From Ideonella dechloratans (GTDB lineage: Bacteria > Pseudomonadota > Gammaproteobacteria > Burkholderiales > Burkholderiaceae_C), in NCBI RefSeq assembly GCF_021049305.1, contig NZ_CP088081.1:3038001-3102000 (forward strand): a DNA stretch of 64,000 nt, written 5' to 3'. This document shows positions 17,799-25,049 of this stretch, piece by piece. The notes under the pieces are model-generated. The model was not told where the DNA came from and searched no databases. It was given only the letters and a program-made list of their open reading frames with translations. The translations under genes and the position numbers were made by a program. Position 1 is the first letter of the stretch. Each line of letters opens with the position of its first letter.

Positions 17799-19844
17799 AT
17801 GCAACTCGACGACTTGGACAGGAAGGCAACCGCTGCCTTCGAAGGCTACGTGGTACGCAAGGACCTGGTGCGGACGTTCAGCCGCCAGTTCCCCGTGCCG
17901 ACGTACGTGGTCGAGTTCCTGCTGGGCCGCTACTGCGCCACCACCGATGAGGCAGAAATCCAGGAGGGCCTGGATATCGTCCAGCGGCAACTGGCGTCGC
18001 GGACAGTGAAGGCCGGTGAAGAGGAGCTCTTCAAGGCCCGTGCTCGCGAGGCCGGTTCCGTGAAGATTATCGATATCGTCACGGCGCGCCTGGACTCGAA
18101 GACCGATTCCTACATCGCCAGCTTGCCCAGCTTGCGCCTCACGGACGTGCGGCTCACGCCCGAGATGGTCAAGGAGAACGAACGCATGCTCACCGGCGGC
18201 TTCTACGCCGAGGTGACGCTGGGCTACGACGCGTCCATCGCGCAGGAGAAGGGCGGGCGGCCCTTTGGTGTCGAGGCGCTGCGGGCCATCCAGCTCTCGA
18301 AGCGCGAGACGCTGGACGTTCTGGCCAAGGGGCGGGAGCAGTTCTCCACCGCCGAGTGGCGCGACCTGCTGCTGCGCAGCGTCGGCTTTGAGCCCGAGAC
18401 CCTGTCGGAACGCGCCAAGGATGCGCTGCTGCTGCGCATGGTGCCGTTCGTGGAGCGCAACTACAACCTGGTGGAGCTCGGCCCTCGGGGCACCGGCAAG
18501 TCGCACCTGTTCCAGCAGGTGTCACCGTACGCCCACCTCATCTCCGGTGGCAAGGCGACCGTGGCCCGCATGTTCGTCAACAACGCCAGCGGCCAGCGCG
18601 GTCTGGTCTGCCAGTACGACGTGGTGTGCTTTGACGAGGTGTCTGGTGTGTCCTTCGACCAGAAGGACGGCGTCAACATCATGAAGGGCTACATGGAGAG
18701 TGGCGAGTTCTCCCGGGGCAAGGAGAGCATCCGGGCGGACGGCTCCATTGTGCTGGTGGGCAACTTCGACGTTGACGTGGAGCACCAGCAGCGCATCGGC
18801 CACCTCTTCGGGCCGCTGCCGCCCGAGATGCGGGACGACACGGCGTTCATGGACCGCATTCACTGCTTCCTGCCGGGCTGGGATGTTCCGAAGCTGAACC
18901 CCACGCTGTTCACCGCCCACTTTGGCCTGGTGAGCGACTTCCTGTCGGAGTGCTTCACCCAGCTGCGCAACCAGAGCCGGGTATCGACGCTGCAAGGGCG
19001 TGTGCGCTGGGGCGGTGCGCTGTCGGGCCGAGACCTCAACGGCGTCAACAAGACCGTGAGCGGCCTGCTGAAGCTGATGTACCCCGGCTCGGACATGGCG
19101 GTCAGCGAAGAAGACCTTGAGTGGGCCGTGCGCCTGGCGCTGGAAGTGCGCCGCCGGGTCAAGGAGCAGCAGAAGCGCATCGGCGCCGCCGAGTTTCGCA
19201 ACACCCACTTCAGCTACACCCTGGGCGCCGAGGGCGTTGAGAAATTCGTCAGCACACCGGAGTTGCAGAGCCAAGGCGGCATTGGCGACGAGCCGCTGGA
19301 GTGCGGCCAAGTCTGGGTGCTGAGCCCCGGCGGTGACGAGGAGCACCCGGGTCTCTTCAGGCTCGAGGTCAATGAGGGGCCAGGGAGCGGGGTGCGGGTG
19401 CTGAACAACCCAGTGCCAGCCGCCTTCAAGGAGTCCATCCGCTGTGCGGAGCAGAACCTGTACGCACGGGCCCAGCAGCTGGTCGGAGACCGGGACCCGC
19501 GGTCCCACGAGTTCTCAGTGCAATTGCGTGGCTTTGATGCCGCCAAGGCCGGCGCCAAGACCGGCGTCGGAGCGCTCATCGCGCTGTCCAGCGCACTGCT
19601 GAAGAAGTCCGTACGCGGTGGATTGGTGGTTGCCGGTGAGGTGACGCTGGGCGGCACCATCGAGCCCATTCACAACGCCGTCACGCTTGCTGAAATCGCC
19701 GTCGAGAAGGGTGCCAAGTCCCTGCTGCTGCCGGTCTCATGCCGTCGGCAGTTGTTCGACCTTTCTGACGAGATGGCGACCAAGCTCGACATCGAGTTCT
19801 ATCAGGACGGGCGCGATGCTTTGTTGAAGGCATTGACAGAGTAG
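17799..19844 (+). CDS. brxL: BrxL, BREX AAA+ ATPase with Lon-like C-terminal domain
   Basis: A 681-residue BrxL, normal length. The AAA+ core has Walker A GPRGTGKSH at residues 228-236 and Walker B-like VVCFDEVSG. The C-terminal 140 residues align by eye with the Lon protease domain (VVAGEVTLGGTIEPI), but the Lon catalytic Ser of the GPSAG loop reads GAKTG here and no catalytic Lys follows, so it should not be proteolytic. BrxL relatives form ring-shaped DNA-binding motors and are required for type 1 BREX restriction. I chose ATG 17799; an in-frame TTG lies 6 nt upstream, and neither has a strong ribosome-binding site. It is the last clear BREX gene and identifies the locus as type 1-like. 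Confidence 0.93.
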   Translation: MQLDDLDRKATAAFEGYVVRKDLVRTFSRQFPVPTYVVEFLLGRYCATTDEAEIQEGLDIVQRQLASRTVKAGEEELFKARAREAGSVKIIDIVTARLDSKTDSYIASLPSLRLTDVRLTPEMVKENERMLTGGFYAEVTLGYDASIAQEKGGRPFGVEALRAIQLSKRETLDVLAKGREQFSTAEWRDLLLRSVGFEPETLSERAKDALLLRMVPFVERNYNLVELGPRGTGKSHLFQQVSPYAHLISGGKATVARMFVNNASGQRGLVCQYDVVCFDEVSGVSFDQKDGVNIMKGYMESGEFSRGKESIRADGSIVLVGNFDVDVEHQQRIGHLFGPLPPEMRDDTAFMDRIHCFLPGWDVPKLNPTLFTAHFGLVSDFLSECFTQLRNQSRVSTLQGRVRWGGALSGRDLNGVNKTVSGLLKLMYPGSDMAVSEEDLEWAVRLALEVRRRVKEQQKRIGAAEFRNTHFSYTLGAEGVEKFVSTPELQSQGGIGDEPLECGQVWVLSPGGDEEHPGLFRLEVNEGPGSGVRVLNNPVPAAFKESIRCAEQNLYARAQQLVGDRDPRSHEFSVQLRGFDAAKAGAKTGVGALIALSSALLKKSVRGGLVVAGEVTLGGTIEPIHNAVTLAEIAVEKGAKSLLLPVSCRRQLFDLSDEMATKLDIEFYQDGRDALLKALTE

Positions 19845-19875
19845 TAAGCGCGCGGAAGCGCGATGGGGTGGAGCC

Positions 19876-19953
19876 ATGACCGATCCAATCTACAACACCG
19901 AAACGAGCAGATTTGCGATAGAGACGGGCACAAGTGGTGAGATTGCAGGATGA
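19876..19953 (+). CDS. Possible 25-codon small ORF after brxL
   Basis: A short frame reading MTDPIYNTETSRFAIETGTS and five more residues. It has a purine-rich GGGGTGGAG 5-9 nt before the ATG and starts 31 nt after the brxL stop. It could be a true small protein, or the N-terminal stub of a lost gene whose body has been replaced by the repeat-rich spacer. There is no independent support, so this is a weak call. Confidence 0.25.
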   Translation: MTDPIYNTETSRFAIETGTSGEIAG

Positions 19954-20155
19954 GGTGCTGTGAGTACCAGGCCGGTAGAGGCTTTCACACCCTGTTCGGC
20001 AGGCTTTCAACACACTGTTCGCACACTTCACGACACGCGGTTACCAACTTCTTTGCACATTGCCCCCACCTGCTTCGCACAAAGGAGGCACCTGTCTTCA
20101 CGCAAGGGTTGGCACCGTCTATCGCACATTTATGTTGGACGCACGTTCGCAGGGA

Positions 20156-20268
20156 AGCTGTCCCCACCGCATTCGGCACATTCTTTGAGTTCGCTTCTTC
20201 GAGCTCAAAGAATGTGGCCGCTGGGCGCCAAACCGACAGGTTTGGTGGGCAGCGGCAGCTGGGGACAG
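20156..20268. repeat. Nested inverted repeats (13-bp perfect hairpin inside 8-bp outer arms)
   Basis: The inner arms CACATTCTTTGAG (20177-20189) and CTCAAAGAATGTG (20204-20216) are a perfect 13-bp inverted repeat with a 14-nt loop. Outside them, CTGTCCCC (20158-20165) pairs with GGGGACAG (20261-20268), and a separate hairpin CCAAACC/GGTTTGG lies between. The layout suggests a remnant REP-like or MITE-like element, or a structured RNA or terminator. It is not a classical terminator because no T-tract follows the inner stem. Confidence 0.55.
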
Positions 20269-20421
20269 TGCAGGAGAAAGATGCGTCCAGATCAGGCAAC
20301 AGGTTGAATCCTTGCTGCGGCCATGGGCCGGTGTGCCGCCATGCGCGGCAGTGGGCAACACCAAATGGTCTGGAATCGCGCACCGAGCACGATGCTCGCC
20401 ATGGCGGAAGGTTGAGCTGAC

Positions 20422-21681
20422 ATGGCCAACCCGCGTTCGTTGATCTATGCGCTTTACGTTCACTGGGACACCGTCGAAGTCTTGGTGAGGCTGTCCCGCG
20501 AGTTTGCGGGGCTCACCACCGAACAAGTGCTGGGCTGCATCGCGAAAGTGGCACCGCAGCTGGATGCCGAGGCCCAGGGGGCAGCCCTGCGCGCCATGGT
20601 GAATGCAGACATCCTCCAACCCTGCGCCCGCAGCAGCGACCTGCAGCTCAATGCCTACGTGCTCGACTTCGTGCGCGGGCTGACTCGCGAGCACGAGCTC
20701 GGTCTGGCTGCCGTGCTTCAAGCACGCGTTGCCGCCATCCGCGAGGCCACGGAGGGCCTCAACGAGGGCATGCAAGCTGCCGACATGGATCGGGCGCGGG
20801 GGGCGGCCAACAAGCTCGCTGAGCTCTTTCGCCAGATCAGCTTGCAACTGGATCAAGACCGCCACGCACTGCTGGAACTCGCCGAAGACGCCAAGAGCGC
20901 CGACGCCAACATGCCCATCGCCCAGCGCTACCGGCGTGTGCTGGAGGCCTATGACCACTACGTGGAGCCAATGAACCAGATGATGGACACCGGCCCGCAA
21001 GGCACGTTTTACCGTTACCTGGAAGACGCTGAGCGCTCGCTGGATCTCGCCTTTGAGCAGCTGTCGGTTCAAGGCGGGCTGTACTCACATCGCCTGCAGC
21101 TCAGGCAGGTGGCGCACCAGGCCAAGGAGCTGCGGCGATTTGGCCGTCTGATCGCTCAACAGTGCGCCGACACGGTGCTGCCGTTGCGCGAGGAGGTGCG
21201 TCAACACAATGCGCTGACCAGTGCCGTCAGCCTGCTGCTGGGTCAGGTGCGCAAGCGGGGCCTGCGCCGAGCCTTGTCACGGCATACCGCCGATACCGCG
21301 ATGCCCGTTTGGCGCAACGAGCGGGGCTTCCGCTTGCAGCTGGGCGATGAGGTGCGCGCCGTGATGGCCGCAGCGCAGCAGTACCAACCGCAGTCGGTGG
21401 CCTTCCCGCAAGATGACCCTGGCAACGCCCCGCCCCTGCTGGAGCACGTGGACGAGGCGGCCATCCGACAACAGCTGAGAAGCAGCCTACCGGTGGGCAG
21501 CCTGCTGGACTGGCTGCATACCCATCACGGTCATCTTCAGGATGCGACGCTGCTGCGGCTGTTCCATGAGCTGCAGCACGAGGGCAGTTGGCAGATCGAA
21601 GCCAGTGCGCATCCTGAGACCACCACTTTGCAGGCCATCCGCGTGCTGCACCATCCTCACCGCGTGAGCATTCCGGAATGA
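20422..21681 (+). CDS. jetA: JetA, Wadjet kleisin-like subunit (MksF-like, DUF3375)
   Basis: A 419-residue, almost entirely helical protein. The N-terminal HTH-like start (LIYALYVHWDTVEVLVRLSR), the helical centre with DTGPQGTFYRYLEDAERS and the overall length fit JetA/DUF3375, the kleisin-like subunit of the MukBEF/MksBEF-related Wadjet complex. Type I Wadjet recognises and cleaves circular plasmids by loop extrusion: JetABC is the SMC-like motor and JetD the nuclease. Its stop overlaps the next start (ATGA), and jetB, jetC and jetD follow in the canonical order. The gene itself looks intact, but its partners are broken, so the complex is probably not made. Confidence 0.88.
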   Translation: MANPRSLIYALYVHWDTVEVLVRLSREFAGLTTEQVLGCIAKVAPQLDAEAQGAALRAMVNADILQPCARSSDLQLNAYVLDFVRGLTREHELGLAAVLQARVAAIREATEGLNEGMQAADMDRARGAANKLAELFRQISLQLDQDRHALLELAEDAKSADANMPIAQRYRRVLEAYDHYVEPMNQMMDTGPQGTFYRYLEDAERSLDLAFEQLSVQGGLYSHRLQLRQVAHQAKELRRFGRLIAQQCADTVLPLREEVRQHNALTSAVSLLLGQVRKRGLRRALSRHTADTAMPVWRNERGFRLQLGDEVRAVMAAAQQYQPQSVAFPQDDPGNAPPLLEHVDEAAIRQQLRSSLPVGSLLDWLHTHHGHLQDATLLRLFHELQHEGSWQIEASAHPETTTLQAIRVLHHPHRVSIPE

Positions 21682-22289
21682 CGACGCCTCACCCACTGAT
21701 GCCGCAACTGGCGCAAATGCCAGCATTGGCCGAGCTCTTCCGCTTGTTCCTGTCGGGCAAGCACCTGAACCGCATGGCCGAGCCTGCACTGTGGGCCGAG
21801 CTTGAGCAACACGAACCGGCCTACGCAGGTCTTTTCGCAGCGCTGGGCTTTGAGCTGCGCGTGGATGCGCGAGGCTTTGCTTGGTTCCACAGCACCGATG
21901 CCAGCAGCAACATCGGCAAGGTCAGCCGTCAACTGGCGCTGCTGTTCATGGTCATCTTCGACGCCCAAGCCAATGCCGGCAAAGCGCTATAACGCTTTAC
22001 TGACTGGCTCATTGATCGGGAATGGCTGGCCGAGGTGCACGAACAGCAGAAAGACCTTCTGGACGCCGAAGGGCTATCTCCCGATGGGCTGATGGATCTT
22101 CTGGGCCGCGCCTGCACGCTGGGATTCGCAGTGGCGGAGCCGGCAGGCTGGCGGCTGTTGCCCGCCGTCTGCCGCTACCTGGACCACTTTGAGGGACTGG
22201 CCGCAGCCTCCCGAAATGACGACAACGAGGCGGACGCTGCCCCTGAGGAGAGCGGCGACGACGTGCTGAACGACGAGGAGGGCGACTGA
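21678..22289 (+). pseudogene. jetB: JetB (MksE-like, DUF4194) interrupted by an in-frame TAA
   Basis: Read through one stop, this is a 203-codon winged-helix protein typical of JetB/MksE: the first part (PQLAQMPALAELFRLFLSG) and the second part (RFTDWLIDREWLAEVHEQ) are in the same frame and continuous. The TAA at 21990-21992 lies between AGKAL and RFTDW. A single C-to-T change from CAA (Gln) would explain it; there is no frameshift. JetB bridges JetA and JetC in Wadjet. Translation restart is possible but no good ribosome-binding site follows the stop. The frame ends in a TGATG overlap with jetC. I regard this as a pseudogene unless the base is a sequencing error. Confidence 0.8.
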
Positions 22290-22381
22290 TGCAGCACGGC
22301 TTTCAACGCCTGGTTTTGCTTGGCAGCGCGGGCTACTCCCGCGCCGAGCTTCCGCTGGATGGCGCAGTCTCCCTGGTGGCG

Positions 22382-22387
22382 CCCAAC
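22382..22387 (+). repeat. Target site duplication CCCAAC, left copy
   Basis: Six bases directly before the left end of the insertion sequence, identical to 25044-25049 directly after its right end. IS21-family elements make 4-8-bp duplications. Confidence 0.88.
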
Positions 22388-22413
22388 TGCGTATTCCACG
22401 CGATGGCGGACAC

Positions 22414-22502
22414 GATTCCACGCTGATGGCGGACAGTGTTCCACCATGATGGCGGACAGTGTTCCACGCTGAAGGCGGACAGCATTCCAAACTGATGGCG
22501 GA
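22414..22502 (+). repeat. Multiple terminal repeats of the IS21 element, left end
   Basis: Four more copies of a roughly 20-base unit, TTCCAC.CTGATGGCGGACA with small changes, follow the left terminal inverted repeat. Related copies near the right end stand in both orientations. In this family such repeats are transposase-binding sites. Confidence 0.8.
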
Positions 22503-22571
22503 CACCTGCGGGGTGTTCTGAGTGACCCGAACGCGGCATACGCTGCCCGGTTTTTTTGACCGGAGCCAGCG

Positions 22572-24116
22572 ATGCCCACACCCAGGGTCACCATGAGCAA
22601 ACTACGACACACACTGCAACTGCTGCACCGCGGGGCCTTGAGCACCCGTCAAATCGGTGCCGCCCTCGGCATCTCCAAATCCACTGTCAGCGAGATAGCC
22701 AGCTACGCGCGCGTGGCCGGCGTGGACTGGGCTACGGCCCAGAGCCTGAACGACGACGAACTCCAGGCCCGGCTTTACAAGCCACCCGTGGCGCGCGAGT
22801 CCCGGCACCTCGAACCCGACCACGCCCACATCCACCGCGAACTGCGCCGACCTGGCGTGACGCTGCAGCTGCTGTGGGAGGAATACCAGCAACAGCACAG
22901 CGGTCAGGCGTACAAGTACAGCGCCTTCTGCGAGAAGTACAAGGCTTGGGCCCGGCGCCTGCAGCGCTCCATGCGCCAGACCCACTCGGGCGGTGACAAG
23001 CTCTTCGTGGACTACGCCGGCCAGACCGTGCCCGTCGTGGACGCCAGCACCGGCGAGATACGCCCGGCCCAGGTCTTCGTGGCAGTGCTGGGCGCATCGA
23101 ACTACACCTACGCCTGCGCCACTGCCAGCCAGAAGGCCGCTGACTGGGTGGCCAGCATCATTGCCACGCTGGAGTTCATCGGCGGCGTGCCCCGCCTGCT
23201 GGTGCCCGACCAGCCGCGCGCCCTCATGGCCCGCCCCGACCGCTACGAGCCCACCGCGCACCGCCTGCTCGAAGAACTCTGTGCGCACTACAGCCTGGCC
23301 GTGATGCCCGCGCGCCCGGCCAAGCCACGCGACAAACCCAAGGTGGAGGTCGCCGTGCAGGTGGTCGAGCGCTGGATTCTGGCCCGGCTGCGCCACCAGA
23401 CCTTCTTCAGCCTGGCCGAGCTCAACCGGGCGATTGCCGCCTTGCTGGTGGACTTGAACCAGCGCGCGTTCAAGAAGCTGCCGGGCAACCGCGCCAGTGC
23501 CTTCGCCGAGCTTGACCGGCCGGCCCTGCGCCCCCTGCCGGCGGTGCGCATGCCCATCGCGCGCTTCAAACCCGCCCGCGTCAACATCGATTACCACGTC
23601 GAGCTCGATGGCCACTACTACTCGGTGCCCCACGCCCTGGTGGGCGAGCCGGTGGAGTTGCGCATCACGGCCGGCACGGTCGAAGTCCTGCATGGCGGCA
23701 AACGGGTGGCCGCCCACGCCCTCAATCCCCGCCGGGGTGCACACACCACCACACCTGAGCACATGCCGGCCTCGCACCGGGCGCACCTGCAGTGGACGCC
23801 GGCCAAGCTCATCGCCTGGGGCGAGCGCGTGGGTGCGGCCACCGCCGCCGTGGTGCGCTGGCAGATGGAGCACCGCCAGCATCCCGAGCAGGGTTACCGC
23901 TCCTGTCTGGGCCTCATGCGCCTGGGCCGTGAGTACGGGGCTGACCGGCTGGAGGCCGCCTGTGCGCGGGCGCAGTCGATTCGCTCACCGTCCTACAAGA
24001 GCATCGCCTCCATCCTGGGCTGCGGCCTGGACCAGCGGCCGCTGGATGCGCCGATGGCCGCACAGGCGAGCCTGCCGCTGCACGAGAACGTGCGCGGGCC
24101 GGACTACTACCACTGA
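22572..24116 (+). CDS. istA: IS21-family transposase IstA
   Basis: A 514-residue DDE transposase. An N-terminal HTH (STRQIGAALGISKSTVSEIA) is followed by the RNase H-like core with LFVDYAGQTVPVVD (first Asp), LLVPDQPRALMARPD (second Asp region) and KPKVEVAVQVVERWI (Glu), then a beta-rich C-terminal part. IstA cuts and joins the element ends together with the ATPase IstB. I used the ATG at 22572; a second in-frame ATG 21 nt downstream is also possible. istB follows after 36 nt with a GGAAGAA ribosome-binding site. No stop or frameshift is seen, so the protein should be functional. Confidence 0.94.
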   Translation: MPTPRVTMSKLRHTLQLLHRGALSTRQIGAALGISKSTVSEIASYARVAGVDWATAQSLNDDELQARLYKPPVARESRHLEPDHAHIHRELRRPGVTLQLLWEEYQQQHSGQAYKYSAFCEKYKAWARRLQRSMRQTHSGGDKLFVDYAGQTVPVVDASTGEIRPAQVFVAVLGASNYTYACATASQKAADWVASIIATLEFIGGVPRLLVPDQPRALMARPDRYEPTAHRLLEELCAHYSLAVMPARPAKPRDKPKVEVAVQVVERWILARLRHQTFFSLAELNRAIAALLVDLNQRAFKKLPGNRASAFAELDRPALRPLPAVRMPIARFKPARVNIDYHVELDGHYYSVPHALVGEPVELRITAGTVEVLHGGKRVAAHALNPRRGAHTTTPEHMPASHRAHLQWTPAKLIAWGERVGAATAAVVRWQMEHRQHPEQGYRSCLGLMRLGREYGADRLEAACARAQSIRSPSYKSIASILGCGLDQRPLDAPMAAQASLPLHENVRGPDYYH

Positions 24117-24152
24117 GCTCCAACGCGCAAGCAAACCCAACAAGGAAGAACC

Positions 24153-24890
24153 ATGCTCAACGAACAGACCTTGAACCAACTGCGCGCCCTGCGCCTGGAC
24201 GGCATGGTGGCCGCCCTCAGCGACGCGGCCACCCACATCACAGCCAGCGAACTGCCCTTTGAACAACGTCTGGCGCTGCTGGTGCAGCGCGAGGTGGACT
24301 GGCGTGACAGCAAACGCCTGGAGCGCCTGCTCAAGGCGGCCCGCCTGAAGGTCTCCAGTGCCTGCCTGGAGGACATCGACTGGCGCGCCAGCCGGGGCCT
24401 GGGCCGGGAGGTCATCACCAGCCTGGCCGGCGGCGACTGGCTGCGCCATGGCCACAACGTGCTGCTGACCGGCGCCACCGGGTGCGGCAAGACGTGGCTT
24501 GCCTGCGCACTGGGGCAGCAGGCCGCGCGTCTGGGCTTCTCGGTGCTCTACACCCGCGCGCCACGGCTGCTGCAGGAGTTGCACGTGGCCCACGGCGATG
24601 GCAGCCTGGGCAAACGGCTGGCGCAACTGGCGCGGCTGGACCTGCTCATCCTGGACGACTTCGGCATCGCGCCGATTGCCGCGCACGAGCGAAACGACCT
24701 GCTGGAGTTGCTCGACGACCGGGTGGGTGCGCGCTCGACGCTCATCACCAGCCAGTTGCCGGTGACGGCCTGGCACGCCTGGCTGGACGAGCCCACGCTG
24801 GCCGACGCCATCCTGGACCGCATCGTGCACGGCTCGCACAAGATAGCCCTCAAGGGCGAGTCGATGAGAAAGCTGGCAAAGGCCGTCTGA
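24153..24890 (+). CDS. istB: IS21-family helper ATPase IstB
   Basis: A 245-residue DnaC-like AAA+ ATPase of normal IstB size. Walker A is GATGCGKTWLACALG and Walker B is LLILDDFGIAPI. IstB assembles on target DNA and activates the IstA transposase. The gene follows istA by 36 nt, preceded by GGAAGAACC, and both lie inside the element's terminal repeats. It appears intact. Confidence 0.94.
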   Translation: MLNEQTLNQLRALRLDGMVAALSDAATHITASELPFEQRLALLVQREVDWRDSKRLERLLKAARLKVSSACLEDIDWRASRGLGREVITSLAGGDWLRHGHNVLLTGATGCGKTWLACALGQQAARLGFSVLYTRAPRLLQELHVAHGDGSLGKRLAQLARLDLLILDDFGIAPIAAHERNDLLELLDDRVGARSTLITSQLPVTAWHAWLDEPTLADAILDRIVHGSHKIALKGESMRKLAKAV

Positions 24891-24908
24891 GCCGGCCGCG
24901 CCGACCGC

Positions 24909-25043
24909 CATTCCACGCTGATGGCGGACACTTCGGCTACGATTTGAGCGTCACTCAGGACACCCGCGCAACGTGTCCGCCATCGCCTGGAACGCTGTCC
25001 GCGATGGGAATGGAATCACTGTCCGCCATCAGTGGAATGCGCA
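24909..25043. repeat. Right-end terminal repeats of the IS21 element
   Basis: Copies of the terminal unit in both orientations: ATTCCACGCTGATGGCGGAC at about 24911, then TGTCCGCCATCGCCTGGAAC and TGTCCGCCATCAGTGGAATG units up to the element boundary at 25043. The last 24 bases are the right terminal inverted repeat. Confidence 0.8.
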
Positions 25044-25049
25044 CCCAAC
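25044..25049 (+). repeat. Target site duplication CCCAAC, right copy
   Basis: Directly follows the right end of the insertion sequence and is identical to 22382-22387. Removing one copy plus the element restores the jetC Walker A codons. Confidence 0.88.

Larger units (their letters stand above)
19845..20421. other. Structured 577-nt spacer between BREX and Wadjet loci
   Basis: No convincing gene fills this gap. Right after brxL there is a GC-rich hairpin (AGCGCGCGGAAGCGCG, about 19848-19863) without a T-tract. A 25-codon reading frame follows at 19876-19953. From about 20010 to 20180 a short motif close to TTCGCACA appears about five times at irregular spacing. From 20156 to 20268 there is a nested set of inverted repeats. 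The last 150 nt before jetA show nothing recognisable and probably carry its promoter. Composition is lower in GC than the flanking operons. Confidence 0.6.
22388..25043 (+). mobile_element. Complete IS21-family insertion sequence in jetC
   Basis: A 2656-bp element with related ends. Left end: TGCGTATTCCACGCGATGGC (22388-22412 including the following GGACA). Right end: its near reverse complement at 25020-25043. It carries istA and istB in the usual order and is flanked by perfect CCCAAC duplications. Inside both ends the core ATTCCAC..GATGGCGGACA recurs several times (left about 22414-22502, right about 24910-25016), the multiple terminal repeats expected of IS21 elements. Both transposition genes are open, so the element is probably active, and the intact duplication suggests a fairly recent insertion. 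Confidence 0.93.

Noticed and set aside
1..19844. DISARM or phage growth limitation (type 2 BREX) assignment
   Set aside because: There is no drmA/drmB helicase pair and no pglW/pglY; brxB, brxC and brxL support a type 1-like BREX.
20005..20182. CRISPR array in the spacer after brxL
   Set aside because: The repeated words are only about 8-9 bases, vary and are irregularly spaced; no 23-40-nt repeats or cas genes exist.
21960..22035. Frameshift in jetB
   Set aside because: Both halves are in the same frame; the break is a single in-frame TAA, so no indel is needed.
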